DNA from: Paenibacillus glycanilyticus | GTDB taxonomy: Bacteria > Bacillota > Bacilli > Paenibacillales > Paenibacillaceae | Length of the DNA stretch: 64,000 nt | Direction of reading: 5' to 3' | NCBI RefSeq assembly: GCF_023715145.1 | Contig: NZ_JAMBNP010000002.1 | Location: 806,001 to 870,000, forward strand | Shown: piece by piece, positions 36,311-47,835 of the stretch | Numbering within the stretch: the stretch's first letter is position 1 | How the letters are laid out: each line of letters begins with the position of its first letter | The notes under the pieces: model-generated | The model's database searches: none | Told to the model about the DNA's origin: nothing | What the model saw: the letters and a program-made list of their open reading frames with translations, nothing else | Program-made: the position numbers and the translations under genes

Positions 36311-38323
36311 ATGAAGAAGAGGTTCCAATTCACCAAGATTTTTCAGACGCGCAAAATTGCCCATCGTGTGTTGATCACGACGTTTGTTATTGCAATTGCG
36401 ATTGTTGCGTCCATGTCTGCGGCATTATTTCTATCGAACTCTTCCTTGTTCAAAAGCCAGATCAAGAAGGATCTCGCTCTGCAGGCGGATGTCATTACAG
36501 CAAGAATGGATGAAGAGCTGCAGACGAAAGTGTCCAAGATCAACGCTCTTGCGGGCGTCGGACAATATTATGGCCAGGATGCGCAGAAGCATCTGGAGTT
36601 GATTCAGCATTTTATAAAAGAAAATCCGGAGTTAATGTCCCCCGGTTATTCCTTGGATATGACGGGCAAAAGCTTTGTCGTTGCGGCATCGGGCGACAAA
36701 ATAGACGTATCGGAGAGGCCTTACTTCAAATCCTTGTCGGAGGGTAAGTTAACCGTAAGCGATCCTCTCGTGAATAAAGTAGACCCTTCCAAGGTATCGA
36801 TCGTTATTGCGGCACCGCTTATGCAAAACGGCAAGGCTTACGGATTCTACATATTTGGTTATGAAATAAATGCGGCAGCGGCAATCGTTCGGGATACGAA
36901 GGTTGGCGAGACCGGGTATGCCATTCTGCTGGACAGCAACGGGCTTGTCGTCAGTCATCCCAGCTCGGATCTGGTCATGAAGAAAACGGTATACGACATG
37001 AACATGCCAGAAACGGTAAAAGCGTTTGAGCTGGCAAAGGAAGGTAAGGATACGAGCTATTCTTATACCTTTAACGGCGTGAAAAAAATCGGGTATGCTG
37101 AAGCGACGCGTAACGGTTATGTGATTCAATTGTCCATTTCCGAAGATGAAGCGATGCAGCCCGTTGCGAACATGCTTTGGAAAACAATTGCCGTTGCCCT
37201 GATCGTAACCCTGCTGGCGCTTGTCGCTACTTATTTCTCCGCAAACCAAATGGCGAAGCCGATCGTTTATATCTCGAATGTCATCAAAGTGCTCGCAAGC
37301 GGCGACTTAAGGCCAAGACTGGAAGTGAAGGCGAAAAACGAGCTTGGCCAGCTTGCAGGCAACATGAACGATATGCTGGATTCGTTCTCCGGCACCATTG
37401 GCAAAGTAAGCTCCGCCGCGGAACAGCTTGCCGCTTCCTCCGAGGAGCTGACCGCCGCATCCGTCGATTCCGTCGATATTTCAAGCCGCATCGGAGATGC
37501 GATACATAACGTTGCGACGGCCGGAGAGAATCAAATGATCTCTGCCGAGCAGACCTCGACCGCCATGGAAGAGATGGCATCGGGCGTGCAGCGGATTGCG
37601 GAATCTTCCTCCGTTGTCGCCGAAGCTTCGCAGACTTCGCTCGACGAGGTTCAGCTTGGCCAGGTTGCCGTCACGCATGCCGTTGAGCAAATGAAGCTAA
37701 TCCATCATTCCGTAGGCAAATCCGCTGAAGAAGTTCGGGAGCTCGAGCTCAAATCGAACCAGATCGGCAATATCGTGTCCGTCATTCAGGAAATTACGAA
37801 TCAGACGCAGCTGTTGTCGCTTAATGCCTCCATTGAAGCGGCCAGAGCAGGAGAGCATGGCAGAGGCTTTGCCGTTGTAGCCAATGAAGTGAAGAAGCTT
37901 GCCGAGCAGTCGGCTCAATCCGCCGCCGAGATTACAACGCTGATTAAGGAAGTCCAAGGCACGACCCTTCGTGCAGTACATGCGATGAATCAAGGCGTTG
38001 GCGATGTGGAGATTGGTTCCGAGCTCATTAACGAAGCGGGCGAGGTGTTTGGGCGCATGACGGCAACGTTCCAGGAAATCTCGAGTCAAATTCAGGAGGT
38101 ATCGGCTGCATCGGAGCAAATGTCCGCGGGTACGGAAGAGGTTACGGCCTCCATGACCGAGATCGTAACGATGACGCAGTCTACGCATACCCATTCCCAC
38201 AGCATCACGCAAGGCTCTCAGAAGCAGCTTGCTTCCATGAAGGATATTTCGGCATCGGCCGAGGATCTGAGCCATATGGCGCAGCATTTGCAGGAAGTGC
38301 TGTCGAAATTCAAGACAACTTAG
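36311..38323 (+). CDS. Methyl-accepting chemotaxis protein with Cache sensor
   Basis: 670 aa. Membrane helix 1 at about 20-42, an extracellular double-Cache domain (about 45-285; motifs [12 protein letters not shown] and SERPYFKSL), helix 2 at about 290-312, HAMP, then the cytoplasmic signalling domain with the conserved tip [20 protein letters not shown] (near residue 510) and flanking coiled-coil methylation helices. Senses a small molecule outside and controls CheA. GAGAGGGTG precedes the ATG by 11 nt. Stands alone; no che genes nearby. Confidence 0.94.
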   Translation: MKKRFQFTKIFQTRKIAHRVLITTFVIAIAIVASMSAALFLSNSSLFKSQIKKDLALQADVITARMDEELQTKVSKINALAGVGQYYGQDAQKHLELIQHFIKENPELMSPGYSLDMTGKSFVVAASGDKIDVSERPYFKSLSEGKLTVSDPLVNKVDPSKVSIVIAAPLMQNGKAYGFYIFGYEINAAAAIVRDTKVGETGYAILLDSNGLVVSHPSSDLVMKKTVYDMNMPETVKAFELAKEGKDTSYSYTFNGVKKIGYAEATRNGYVIQLSISEDEAMQPVANMLWKTIAVALIVTLLALVATYFSANQMAKPIVYISNVIKVLASGDLRPRLEVKAKNELGQLAGNMNDMLDSFSGTIGKVSSAAEQLAASSEELTAASVDSVDISSRIGDAIHNVATAGENQMISAEQTSTAMEEMASGVQRIAESSSVVAEASQTSLDEVQLGQVAVTHAVEQMKLIHHSVGKSAEEVRELELKSNQIGNIVSVIQEITNQTQLLSLNASIEAARAGEHGRGFAVVANEVKKLAEQSAQSAAEITTLIKEVQGTTLRAVHAMNQGVGDVEIGSELINEAGEVFGRMTATFQEISSQIQEVSAASEQMSAGTEEVTASMTEIVTMTQSTHTHSHSITQGSQKQLASMKDISASAEDLSHMAQHLQEVLSKFKTT

Positions 38324-38411
38324 AAGCTTTTGATTATTAAGGCCGAAAATGGTACAGTATGAAAGGATATCCATCCGCGATTTCATATTAATCCTACGAG
38401 GAGAGATCAAG

Positions 38412-38834
38412 ATGTCAGTTGATGCTTATTTGAATTTTGATGGAAATTGCCGAGAAGCGGCGGAGTTTTATGCAGAAGTATTTGGTTTGGACAAGCCAAA
38501 GCTGATGACTTTTGGCGAAGTGCCTCCGCATCCGGATTACCCATTGCCCGAAGAAGCGAAAAACCTGATTATGCACACTCGTCTGAACATTGGCGGGAGC
38601 AACGTGATGTTCTCCGACGTATTCCCCGGCATGCCTTTTATTGTTGGCAACAACATTACGCTGGCTTACGTAGTGGATAACGAAGATCAAATTCGTTCCG
38701 CCTTTGATCAACTGAAAGTTGGCGGCACAATCGTGATGGAGCTGCAAGAGACGTTCTGGAGCAAATTGTACGGCCAAGTGACCGATAAATTCGGCATTCA
38801 ATGGCAGTTCAACCTCGGAATGAGCGAATTCTAA
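38412..38834 (+). CDS. VOC-family protein, PhnB-like
   Basis: 140 aa from the ATG at 38412, behind CGAGGAGAG. Starts SVDAYLNFDGNCREAAEFY, typical of the PhnB/3-demethylubiquinone-like subgroup of the vicinal oxygen chelate fold, and ends with FGIQWQFNL, the usual closing strand. Several members have no proven activity. The start context is good and a strong terminator follows; it is a single-gene unit. Confidence 0.88.
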   Translation: MSVDAYLNFDGNCREAAEFYAEVFGLDKPKLMTFGEVPPHPDYPLPEEAKNLIMHTRLNIGGSNVMFSDVFPGMPFIVGNNITLAYVVDNEDQIRSAFDQLKVGGTIVMELQETFWSKLYGQVTDKFGIQWQFNLGMSEF

Positions 38835-38856
38835 TAGTAATCTAACAAAAATAGCG

Positions 38857-38897
38857 GGAACCAGTCGTCTGTTAGGACAGACACTGGTTCCTTTTTT
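38857..38897 (+). terminator. Terminator after the PhnB-like gene
   Basis: Stem GGAACCAGT-(C)-GTCTGT paired with ACAGAC-ACTGGTTCC, one bulge, then TTTTTT. Confidence 0.92.
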
Positions 38898-38905
38898 GTC
38901 ATCGG

Positions 38906-39440
38906 TTAAGCGTGGTTTAGAAGGGAGTAGATATACGTATCATGCGGCGTATCGTTCTGAACCATATAATCCCGCAGAATTCCTTCTTGTTCAAATCCCA
39001 TCTTCGCCAGTAATTGAGCGGAAGCTTTGTTCTCCGTAAAAACAACAGCGCCAATTCGATTAAGCCTGAGCTCATTAAATCCGTATTTAATCACCTGTGC
39101 TACGTACGGCTTCAGACGTATAACCCATTCTCCAATAATCGGGGTGGACTTCATAACCTAGTTCCGCCCGTCTGTGTTTGGGGGAGAGGAGATTAAATCC
39201 GATCGTTCCGATTAAACCGCCGGTTTCTTTTCTTTCGATTCCCCAACGTATCCCGCGTTTTTCTATGTAGCTTGCGGAGAAGAAATCAATAAGGGCTTGT
39301 GCCTGGCCGACCTGCTCAAAAGGTTCTTGTCCGTAATAACGCGTAACATGCGCATTCGAGAAACAAGCAAAGACGTCATGAACATCATCGCTGGTCAATT
39401 CTCTCAAGAGCAGCCGGTTTGTTTCTAAGACAGGAAACAT
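38906..39440 (-). pseudogene. RimJ/RimL-type GNAT acetyltransferase broken by a frameshift
   Basis: The N-terminal part (from 39440, MFPVLETNRLLLREL) reads normally to HPDYWRMGYTSEAVR and then hits a stop. The rest of the GNAT fold (QVIKYGFNELRLNRI, FTENKASAQLLAKMGF, ending at 38906) continues in another frame. Ignoring a single base at about 39101 joins them as EAVRAQVIKYGF, exactly what the family has. Either a real 1-bp insertion or a sequencing error. Intact, it would be about 178 aa and acetylate a protein N-terminus or small molecule. Confidence 0.8.
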
Positions 39441-39493
39441 GCTTTTCCCCCTCTGTACAGCGAATAGTTAACCCAAATGAAGTGTATCACACT

Positions 39494-39522
39494 TTGCAAA
39501 ACAGGAACAAATGTTCTATAAT
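39494..39522 (+). promoter_or_regulatory. Promoter of the AlkC-type gene
   Basis: TTGCAA (39494-39499), 17 bp, TATAAT (39517-39522). The predicted transcript starts near 39529, so translation most likely begins at the TTG at 39568 and not at the ATG at 39529. Confidence 0.75.
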
Positions 39523-39567
39523 AATCGTATGACTACGACTAAGAGATTATCGAAGAGAGGTACTCCT

Positions 39568-40683
39568 TTGGCTGAGCCGTTAAAAGATATGTATGATGAG
39601 GCCTTCCTGCGGCAATTCGCGGATAAAGTGCTGGCCGTATACCCGGCGTTTAATCAAGAAGCTTTTGTATCCGACGTATTAAATGATGAATGGGAACAAT
39701 TACAGCTGAAAGGGAGAATCCGGCAAATCTCCACTGTTCTTGGCAGGCATTTGCCGTCAGACTATATGGGAGCCCTTGATGTCCTATATGCGATATGTGA
39801 GCAATGCAGCGGATTCCCGTATTTGTTCTTCCCCGATTTCGTAGAGGTGTATGGCGGCGCCGAGGAGCATTGGGAGTTATCCATGCAGGCGCTGGAGAGA
39901 TTTACGACGAAATCATCGGCCGAGTTCGCCGTGCGCGTGTTTCTGATCCGGGATCCCGAGCGGATGATGCGCCAGATGCTGGCATGGGCCAGTCATCCGA
40001 ATGAGCATGTGCGAAGATTGGCAAGCGAAGGCTGCAGGCCGCGTCTACCCTGGGGACAAGCTCTTCCCGTATTTAAGCGGGACCCTTCGCCGCTTCTTCC
40101 CGTGCTGGAGTTGTTAAAGGAAGACCCATCCTTGTACGTCCGCAAGAGCGTCGCAAATAATCTGAACGATATTGCCAAGGATCATCCGGATGTGGTGTTA
40201 CAAATAGCGCGCCGCTGGCAGGGACATCACGCTTATACGGATTGGATTATCCGCCATGCTTGCCGCAATCTGGTCCGTCAAGCAAATCCGGAGGCACTGG
40301 CGATTTTTGGTTATGCGATGTCGGAGGATTCCGCTCCGATTGTCATCTCTGCGGATCTTCAGGCCAGGCCGTCCGCCCTGGAGATCGGGGATAGCTGCAG
40401 ACTGGAATATGCCATTCAGGTCCAGGAGGGAGAGCCGCTGCATATTCGGATCGAGTACGGAATAGATTTCGTGAAATCCGGAGGCAAGACGTCCCGCAAA
40501 TTGTTCCTGCTATCGGACAAAACCGTTCCGGGTGGCTCGTCGTTATCGGGCAGCAGAGTCCACCGGTTCGCAGATTTATCCACCCGCCGCCATTATGCGG
40601 GAGAGCATCGTATCGTGTTAATGGTAAACGGTGTGGAAGTCGCAAATACGGCAATTGACCTGCGTGCAGCAGCTTCGGAATAG
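39568..40683 (+). CDS. AlkC-type DNA alkylation repair glycosylase
   Basis: 371 aa from the TTG at 39568 (MAEPLKDMYDEAF), which has AGAGAGG 7 nt upstream; the ATG at 39529 would be leaderless. The opening phrase, HPNEHVRRLASEGCRPRLPW and YVRKSVANNLNDIAKDHP mark the AlkC branch of the HEAT-like DNA glycosylases that excise N3-alkylated adenine or cytosine. A C-terminal Ig-like beta part (about residues 265-371) is present, as in one AlkC subgroup. The good promoter and lack of neighbours suggest single-gene transcription. Confidence 0.88.
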   Translation: MAEPLKDMYDEAFLRQFADKVLAVYPAFNQEAFVSDVLNDEWEQLQLKGRIRQISTVLGRHLPSDYMGALDVLYAICEQCSGFPYLFFPDFVEVYGGAEEHWELSMQALERFTTKSSAEFAVRVFLIRDPERMMRQMLAWASHPNEHVRRLASEGCRPRLPWGQALPVFKRDPSPLLPVLELLKEDPSLYVRKSVANNLNDIAKDHPDVVLQIARRWQGHHAYTDWIIRHACRNLVRQANPEALAIFGYAMSEDSAPIVISADLQARPSALEIGDSCRLEYAIQVQEGEPLHIRIEYGIDFVKSGGKTSRKLFLLSDKTVPGGSSLSGSRVHRFADLSTRRHYAGEHRIVLMVNGVEVANTAIDLRAAASE

Positions 40684-40689
40684 AAGGAG

Positions 40690-40730
40690 AAGAGCTATGC
40701 TATGGCCTTAGGCCTTGGCATAGCTCTTTA
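40690..40730. terminator. Terminator between convergent genes
   Basis: AAGAGCTATGC ... GCATAGCTCTTT, an 11-bp stem with internal GGCC pairing; it overlaps the stop codon of the GNAT gene on the minus strand. Confidence 0.85.
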
Positions 40731-41217
40731 TTTCGAATTGGTAGAAGGCTGCAGGGTACGTCTCCATTGCAAGTCTCTCTCGGACCAGCGTGAATCCATG
40801 CTGCTCGTAAAATTGCCGGAGAGAGGTTCGGTCTGCTGCACAATCCAGCTTCAGATAACGTTTATGCAAGGCGTGTGCGGCATTCTTGGCATAGGCAAGC
40901 ATGTTGCCGGATAAACCGGTTTTGGAATATTCCCTTCTAATGCACAGCTTGTGAAGATACAGGGCATCGTTCAGATGATCCTCCGGCCAGAAGAAGCTGT
41001 CCTCTTCCTGCAAAATCATGACGGCAGCGATTTCTCCGTCAATAAAAGCCCCGTAAAAGTTGTCAAGGGTCAGACCATCCATCAGAAGATGCGCTTGGAG
41101 GTCGGATTCATCCCACATCGGAATTTTGTTAGCGGCAATCCATTTTGCTCCTTCGGTCAGAACATGAATAAAAGGTTCCAGCTCGGAATCTCGAATGCTT
41201 CGAATAGTAATTTCCAT
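40708..41217 (-). CDS. GNAT-family N-acetyltransferase
   Basis: 169 aa. The acetyl-CoA fold is visible: IRSIRDSELEPFI at the start, FIDGEIAAVMILQ strand, YLHKLCIRREYSKTGLSGNM as motif A (the usual RGKGLG is diverged to SKTGLSG), LKLDCAADRTSLRQFYEQHGF as motif B. Substrate unknown. Ribosome site GAAGAGG 10 nt before the ATG. It ends within a shared terminator with the AlkC-type gene. Confidence 0.85.
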   Translation of the reverse strand: MEITIRSIRDSELEPFIHVLTEGAKWIAANKIPMWDESDLQAHLLMDGLTLDNFYGAFIDGEIAAVMILQEEDSFFWPEDHLNDALYLHKLCIRREYSKTGLSGNMLAYAKNAAHALHKRYLKLDCAADRTSLRQFYEQHGFTLVRERLAMETYPAAFYQFEIKSYAKA

Positions 41218-41243
41218 TAGGGTTAACCTCTTCCGGCATGATT

Positions 41244-41675
41244 TTAAAAGGAAATCATTCCGCCCCGTTCATCAAATACGGCAGTAGGATTCCACGCGAC
41301 TTCCCACAAATTATTTTCCGGATCCGCGAAATACGCCGTACGGCCTCCCCAGAAAGCATCGCTTGGCTCGCGGAAGATTGTTCCGCCAATCTCAGAGATT
41401 TGTTCGATGACAGAGTCTACTTGCGAAGGCTCGTCTACATTAATGGCATAAGAAACGGCTCGGTAGGCTTGTTTGTCCTGCGTGAAAGTTACTCCGGCAT
41501 CCTTGGCTAATTCCTCAATCGGGAATAAAGACAAAATGACGCCTGCCGTCAGAAAGGCAGCATAGTTATCTGAGCTGGTCTCCGTTTCTTTCCACCCTAA
41601 CTTCTGGTAGAAAGCACGAAGCGAAGGCAAATCATAAGCTCCAATCGTTATCAGGCTAACTCGTTGAGGAATCAT
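41244..41675 (-). CDS. VOC-family (glyoxalase-like) protein
   Basis: 143 aa, two beta-alpha-beta-beta-beta modules: SLITIGAYDLPSLRAFYQKLGW at the start and GRTAYFADPENNLWEVAWNP at the end, the second with the usual DPxxN-xxE metal-ligand motif. Specific activity cannot be told. The ribosome site GGAGGTCC is part of the palindrome GGAGGTCCTCC directly before the ATG. Confidence 0.85.
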   Translation of the reverse strand: MIPQRVSLITIGAYDLPSLRAFYQKLGWKETETSSDNYAAFLTAGVILSLFPIEELAKDAGVTFTQDKQAYRAVSYAINVDEPSQVDSVIEQISEIGGTIFREPSDAFWGGRTAYFADPENNLWEVAWNPTAVFDERGGMISF

Positions 41676-41891
41676 TGGGAGGACCTCCTAATCAGAATGA
41701 TCAAGCTTTGGACTCTTAAATGGAATATGGCTCCAATTATATCTCCTCGGATTTTGCAGTGGCAATAGGGAAATCCGATCAAACAGTTATGTTAAAAAGC
41801 TTTACTACGTAAATATATAGGTGGTAGACACAGGAGCGTTCGTTACGTTAAGCCTTGATATGTTCAAGATGTGCGGGGAGGTGAGAATTTT

Positions 41892-43717
<1,826 letters not shown>

Positions 43718-43722
43718 ATTTG

Positions 43723-43766
43723 AAAAAGCAGCAACAGGACTAACATCCAAAGTGCTACTTTTTTTG
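43723..43766 (+). terminator. Terminator after the collagen-like gene
   Basis: AAAAGCAGCA paired with TGCTACTTTT (one mismatch), then a run of T. The loop is rather long (about 20 nt). Confidence 0.65.
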
Positions 43767-43865
43767 TCCAGTTTAGCTTTATCGTAATACTTTTGCCATG
43801 TTCGTACATGGGGATATATGTGAAAATCCGGTTATAAGTCGTTGATGAAAAGGGGATGAACCAGA

Positions 43866-45131
43866 ATGGCAATCATGCAGTTAAAATCCACAAATCCGAA
43901 ATTCTCTTATTTGATAAAGAAAAATCCAGGTGCCGGCATGCAAATTCGATCCATTCGAAAAGGAATTGCTTACGGCTGGTATACCGAAGACTTGGCTTAC
44001 AGCATCTACTTCAAGGATGCAGATAACGAGGTTTCCTATAAAGAAAATGAGCAGGAGCAATTCGAATATTTGAATGTTTCCCGTTATAATACACAACTCT
44101 TTCCCTTAAATGCGATAAATGAATTTTTCTCTGCTCCCTATAAAACCCGCCATGAGCAAGATACGGAGGGATATGAGCATAGCTTCCATATCAACATGAT
44201 CCATGTGGAATGGATCCGTTATATCGATCTTTTCGAGAAGCATATGAGGGATTGCCGATTCGAGCGCCAGCTTTTATCCAGCAAGAGCTATTCGCTAACG
44301 ATTACAACGGAAAATAGCCTCTATCATCTGCTTCATGTGGTTAGCGTACTATGCTTATTCCTTGCGATGTCCGGCAACGAGTATACCGATATTAACGATG
44401 AGGTCCTGGACAAATACATTTCCAGCATTCAAGTAATTGATGCTCCCTTCTACATTCGCAGCATGTTCGCAAGAAGCTTCCTGACATCCAAGACGAAATT
44501 CTGGAAGTATAAAAAGGCTCTGGAGAGCACGGACCGATATGCTATTGATTTCGAATTTGGCGGAACGGCGTTCCAGAGAAGAAATTACATCGGCAGTTCC
44601 CTGAAATTTGATAAGTCTGTTGTGGATATCGGCTGCGGGGAAGGCTTTTATGCTATCCCGTTCGCGAAAAAGACAGAGGGCAGCTATTATGCAATCGATA
44701 TTAACGAGGAATTGCTTGAGATTGTAGGAAGAAAAGCTGGCGCGAAAGAGATCGACAATATTGCGCTCTACCGGTCCGTTGCCCATTTTCTCGAGGAGTA
44801 CAACGGAGAACGGGTCGACATTATCTTGACCGAAGTAATCGAGCATATGAGCGAGGAAGAAGCGAAGCGATTCATCCAAATGATCTGTACCCATATCGAT
44901 TTTGACCAATTTATCATTACGACGCCTAATGCCGACTTTAATTCCTATTACGAGCTCCAGCACATGAGACATGACGATCATAAATGGGAGATGGGGCAAG
45001 AGGAGTTTCGGCAATGGTTTGCGGATGTAATGGTAGAGGTTAAATGGGATGTTGAATTTATCGCGATTGGGGATGGCGTGAACAGCATCCGAACAACACA
45101 AGGCGTTATTTTGAAGAGAAAGGGAGCCTGA
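43866..45131 (+). CDS. hen1: RNA 3'-terminal ribose 2'-O-methyltransferase Hen1
   Basis: 421 aa. The N-terminal half (about 1-200) is the bacterial Hen1-N region; the C-terminal half is a class I methyltransferase with SAM loop VVDIGCGEGFYAIPF and the Hen1 metal-site residues Glu323, Glu326 and His327 in TEVIEHM, plus the histidines of RHDDHKWEM (369 and 372). Bacterial Hen1 methylates the 2'-OH at the 3' end of a cut tRNA before ligation, so the repaired site resists a second cut. Pnkp follows 2 bp after the stop, its known partner. Flanked by collagen-like genes. Confidence 0.93.
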   Translation: MAIMQLKSTNPKFSYLIKKNPGAGMQIRSIRKGIAYGWYTEDLAYSIYFKDADNEVSYKENEQEQFEYLNVSRYNTQLFPLNAINEFFSAPYKTRHEQDTEGYEHSFHINMIHVEWIRYIDLFEKHMRDCRFERQLLSSKSYSLTITTENSLYHLLHVVSVLCLFLAMSGNEYTDINDEVLDKYISSIQVIDAPFYIRSMFARSFLTSKTKFWKYKKALESTDRYAIDFEFGGTAFQRRNYIGSSLKFDKSVVDIGCGEGFYAIPFAKKTEGSYYAIDINEELLEIVGRKAGAKEIDNIALYRSVAHFLEEYNGERVDIILTEVIEHMSEEEAKRFIQMICTHIDFDQFIITTPNADFNSYYELQHMRHDDHKWEMGQEEFRQWFADVMVEVKWDVEFIAIGDGVNSIRTTQGVILKRKGA

Positions 45132-45133
45132 CC

Positions 45134-47719
45134 ATGGAAATCTTAACAAAAATGCATACCATCTTTCTGATGGTTGGTTCGACGGAATGCGGGAAGTCAA
45201 CGTTTGCCAATGAGATCTTAATACCCGGCCTGCAGTTCCAAGATAAGGAAAGGGGCGTTAAATCCAATATTCAATATTTGTCTTCCGATGCCATTCGGCA
45301 GGAAGTACTGGGCTTTGACTATGACAAGTATGACCGGATTATGATGGAGGCAAGCGATCAGGCGTTTCAATTGTTGTTTGCCAAGCTGAAGCTCGTGACC
45401 TCATTCCCTGTCAATGCGGAGTTTGTCATTGTAGATACAACGGGATTGGCCGATGATTTCCGCGCAAAGGTAAGGGATATTGCGCATATGAACAATTACA
45501 ATGTTGAAGTTATTCTATTCGACTACAGAAACCGTGCCGATTACTACGCCTCCGAGCGATCCAAGAAGCTGATTACCGCGCATATCAATCGTCTCAAAAC
45601 AGAGGTTCTGCGATCCTTATCCAAAGAAGGCTATTCCGCTGTCCATAAGATCAGGGCGAAGGACTTCTACTGCGCAGCGGAAAAGAAAGCCAATCAGGAT
45701 TACCGAGTTACGATTGAGAATTTGAATGAATATCTAACAACCGCGCTGCCTGACCGGCACAAGTATATTGTTGTGGGCGACATTCACGAGTGTCTGGATA
45801 CGTTCAAAAGCCTGCTGCTCAGCCATGGCTATCAGATTGAAGGAAACACGCTAACTCCAACGGACCGCGTGAAAAATACGAAAATCGTGCTTGTTGGAGA
45901 CTGGATTGATAAAGGGAAACAAACCAGGGAAACGATACAGTTTCTGTATGCGAATCAGGAGCATTTCTATTTTGTGCTGGGCAATCACGAGAACTTCGTC
46001 CATAAATATTTGAAAGGGGATGTGCATGGCGTTGACGAGGAGCTGCTGCATACGTACTTTGATTCTACTCAGGTATTGGCAAATGATCCCGAATTGCTTA
46101 AGCAATTTCATCAGCTGGTAGCCGTTTCGAAACCGTTCTACCGTTCTGTCGGGACAACCGGAGCTTCCTTTTATGTTACTCATGCCCCATGCCGTAACAA
46201 ATATATCGGCAAGCTGGATGCGAATTCGGTCCGTCATCAACGGAATTTCCGAATGGACCGCGAGTTGGACTTAGAGCCCCAGTTAGCCTTCCTGGAGGAA
46301 GACGCGGTGAGCAATTACCCGTTCCACGTATTCGGACATGTTGCGGCCAAGAATGCTTTCCGGATAAAAAATAAAGTCCATGTGGATTCGGGCTGCGTTC
46401 ACGGTAACGCTCTGACTTCCGTGAGCCTATCCTTTAAACCTTTCTTCAAATCCCAAGCTTCCGAGCAGGCTTATATGACAGAGGAACTCAAGCCATTATT
46501 TGTTTCGGAGCGAAAAGTAGCGATTCAGGATTTGGGTGAAGATGAGATGCGCCGCCTCCGTTACGCCAGCCGTAACAAGATCAACTATATTTCAGGGACG
46601 ATGGCCCCGGCAGATAAGGATGATGCGGCTGGCCAGCTGGAATCCATCGGAAAAGGCTTGCAATATTATGCGGACCGGGGCGTGAAGGAAGTTGTTTTGC
46701 AGCCGAAATATATGGGTTCAAGATGCAATATTTATCTCTATCCAAATGCGGAACAATGCTTTGCAATTAGCCGTAACGGCTACAAAATCAACAAAGTAGA
46801 TTTAACCGGAATCTATTCCGATCTGCTTGGCAAATTCGGTAGCTACATGAAAGAAAACGATATCGAAATGCTTCTGCTTGACGGCGAGCTTCTCCCGTGG
46901 GAAGCCATGGGAGAGGGGCTCATTAAGCGGCAGTTCAAGCCTATTGAAAAGGCGCTGGAGTCCGAGCTGGCTTTTTTACGGAAGAACGGATTTGAAGCCG
47001 CTTTTCGCCAATTAACGGATGAGTATCGCGAAAGCGGATTCGAACAGGATCAATATCGCATGCCAAAGGCGGGTCTAAGCGAAAAATACGGCTCATCAAC
47101 GTATCAGAACTATAAATATCTGCATTCAGTTATCGACGCTTACATGCCATTAGAGGTTCATCAGCAGGCATACGAGACTTATAAACAGCAGATGGAGCTT
47201 TACGCGGAGGCTGGCGAGCTTGCTTATAAACCGTTCGCTTTGCTGAAAATCATCTACGCTACAGGACAAGAAGAGATCCCCAGCGGAAGAACCTCCGAGA
47301 TGTACCGCTTCCTCTCCAATGACGAGTTCTTGTTAATTGATTTGAATGATGCGGAGGCAGTTCTTCAGGCGGAAAACTTCTTCTCCAAGCTGACGGTGGA
47401 GCAGAAGATGGAAGGGGTTGTCATCAAGCCTGAAAGCATGCAGGAAAACGTTGTTCCGTTCATTAAGGTTCGTAATGCCGAATATTTATCCATCGTTTAC
47501 GGGTATGATTACCGGTTCCCTCATAAATACAAAAAGCTGATGAAGCAAAAGAATGTCAGCCAGAAGCTCCGTACTTCGGCCAAGGAATATCGGATCGGCC
47601 GGCAAATGCTCGCAATCCCGTATGTTGAAATATCGCCGGAAAACGCACGCTACAAAGAAGTCGCGGCAAGTCTGTTGTTTGAAGTGGCCAAGGAGAAGGA
47701 GATGGATCCAAGGCTATAG
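45134..47719 (+). CDS. pnkp: Polynucleotide kinase-phosphatase-ligase Pnkp
   Basis: 861 aa in three modules, the standard size. Kinase at the N-terminus: P-loop GSTECGKST at residues 15-23. Metallophosphatase in the middle: VVGDIHECLDTF, LVGDWIDKGKQT, LGNHENF, VTHAPC, FGHVA. Ligase at the C-terminus: adenylation lysine Lys525 in QPKYMGSRCNIY, with later EGVVIKP. It heals broken RNA ends (5' phosphorylation, removal of 2',3'-cyclic phosphate) and, together with Hen1, seals them. AAAGGGAG precedes the ATG; coupled to hen1. Only the kinase, phosphatase and ligase motifs are seen; activity is inferred. Confidence 0.95.
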   Translation: MEILTKMHTIFLMVGSTECGKSTFANEILIPGLQFQDKERGVKSNIQYLSSDAIRQEVLGFDYDKYDRIMMEASDQAFQLLFAKLKLVTSFPVNAEFVIVDTTGLADDFRAKVRDIAHMNNYNVEVILFDYRNRADYYASERSKKLITAHINRLKTEVLRSLSKEGYSAVHKIRAKDFYCAAEKKANQDYRVTIENLNEYLTTALPDRHKYIVVGDIHECLDTFKSLLLSHGYQIEGNTLTPTDRVKNTKIVLVGDWIDKGKQTRETIQFLYANQEHFYFVLGNHENFVHKYLKGDVHGVDEELLHTYFDSTQVLANDPELLKQFHQLVAVSKPFYRSVGTTGASFYVTHAPCRNKYIGKLDANSVRHQRNFRMDRELDLEPQLAFLEEDAVSNYPFHVFGHVAAKNAFRIKNKVHVDSGCVHGNALTSVSLSFKPFFKSQASEQAYMTEELKPLFVSERKVAIQDLGEDEMRRLRYASRNKINYISGTMAPADKDDAAGQLESIGKGLQYYADRGVKEVVLQPKYMGSRCNIYLYPNAEQCFAISRNGYKINKVDLTGIYSDLLGKFGSYMKENDIEMLLLDGELLPWEAMGEGLIKRQFKPIEKALESELAFLRKNGFEAAFRQLTDEYRESGFEQDQYRMPKAGLSEKYGSSTYQNYKYLHSVIDAYMPLEVHQQAYETYKQQMELYAEAGELAYKPFALLKIIYATGQEEIPSGRTSEMYRFLSNDEFLLIDLNDAEAVLQAENFFSKLTVEQKMEGVVIKPESMQENVVPFIKVRNAEYLSIVYGYDYRFPHKYKKLMKQKNVSQKLRTSAKEYRIGRQMLAIPYVEISPENARYKEVAASLLFEVAKEKEMDPRL

Positions 47720-47734
47720 GATGGAGCATAGCCT

Positions 47735-47765
47735 AAAGCGCACCCAGGCGGGTGCGTTTTCTATT
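47735..47765 (+). terminator. Terminator after pnkp
   Basis: CGCACCC-AGGC-GGGTGCG with TTTT then a mixed AT tail. Confidence 0.8.
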
Positions 47766-47835
47766 TCTAATGTACAGACAAGCTGCCTTTCCCATTTATA
47801 TAATTTAGTAGTAAATGATAGAAGGGTGAAGCGAC

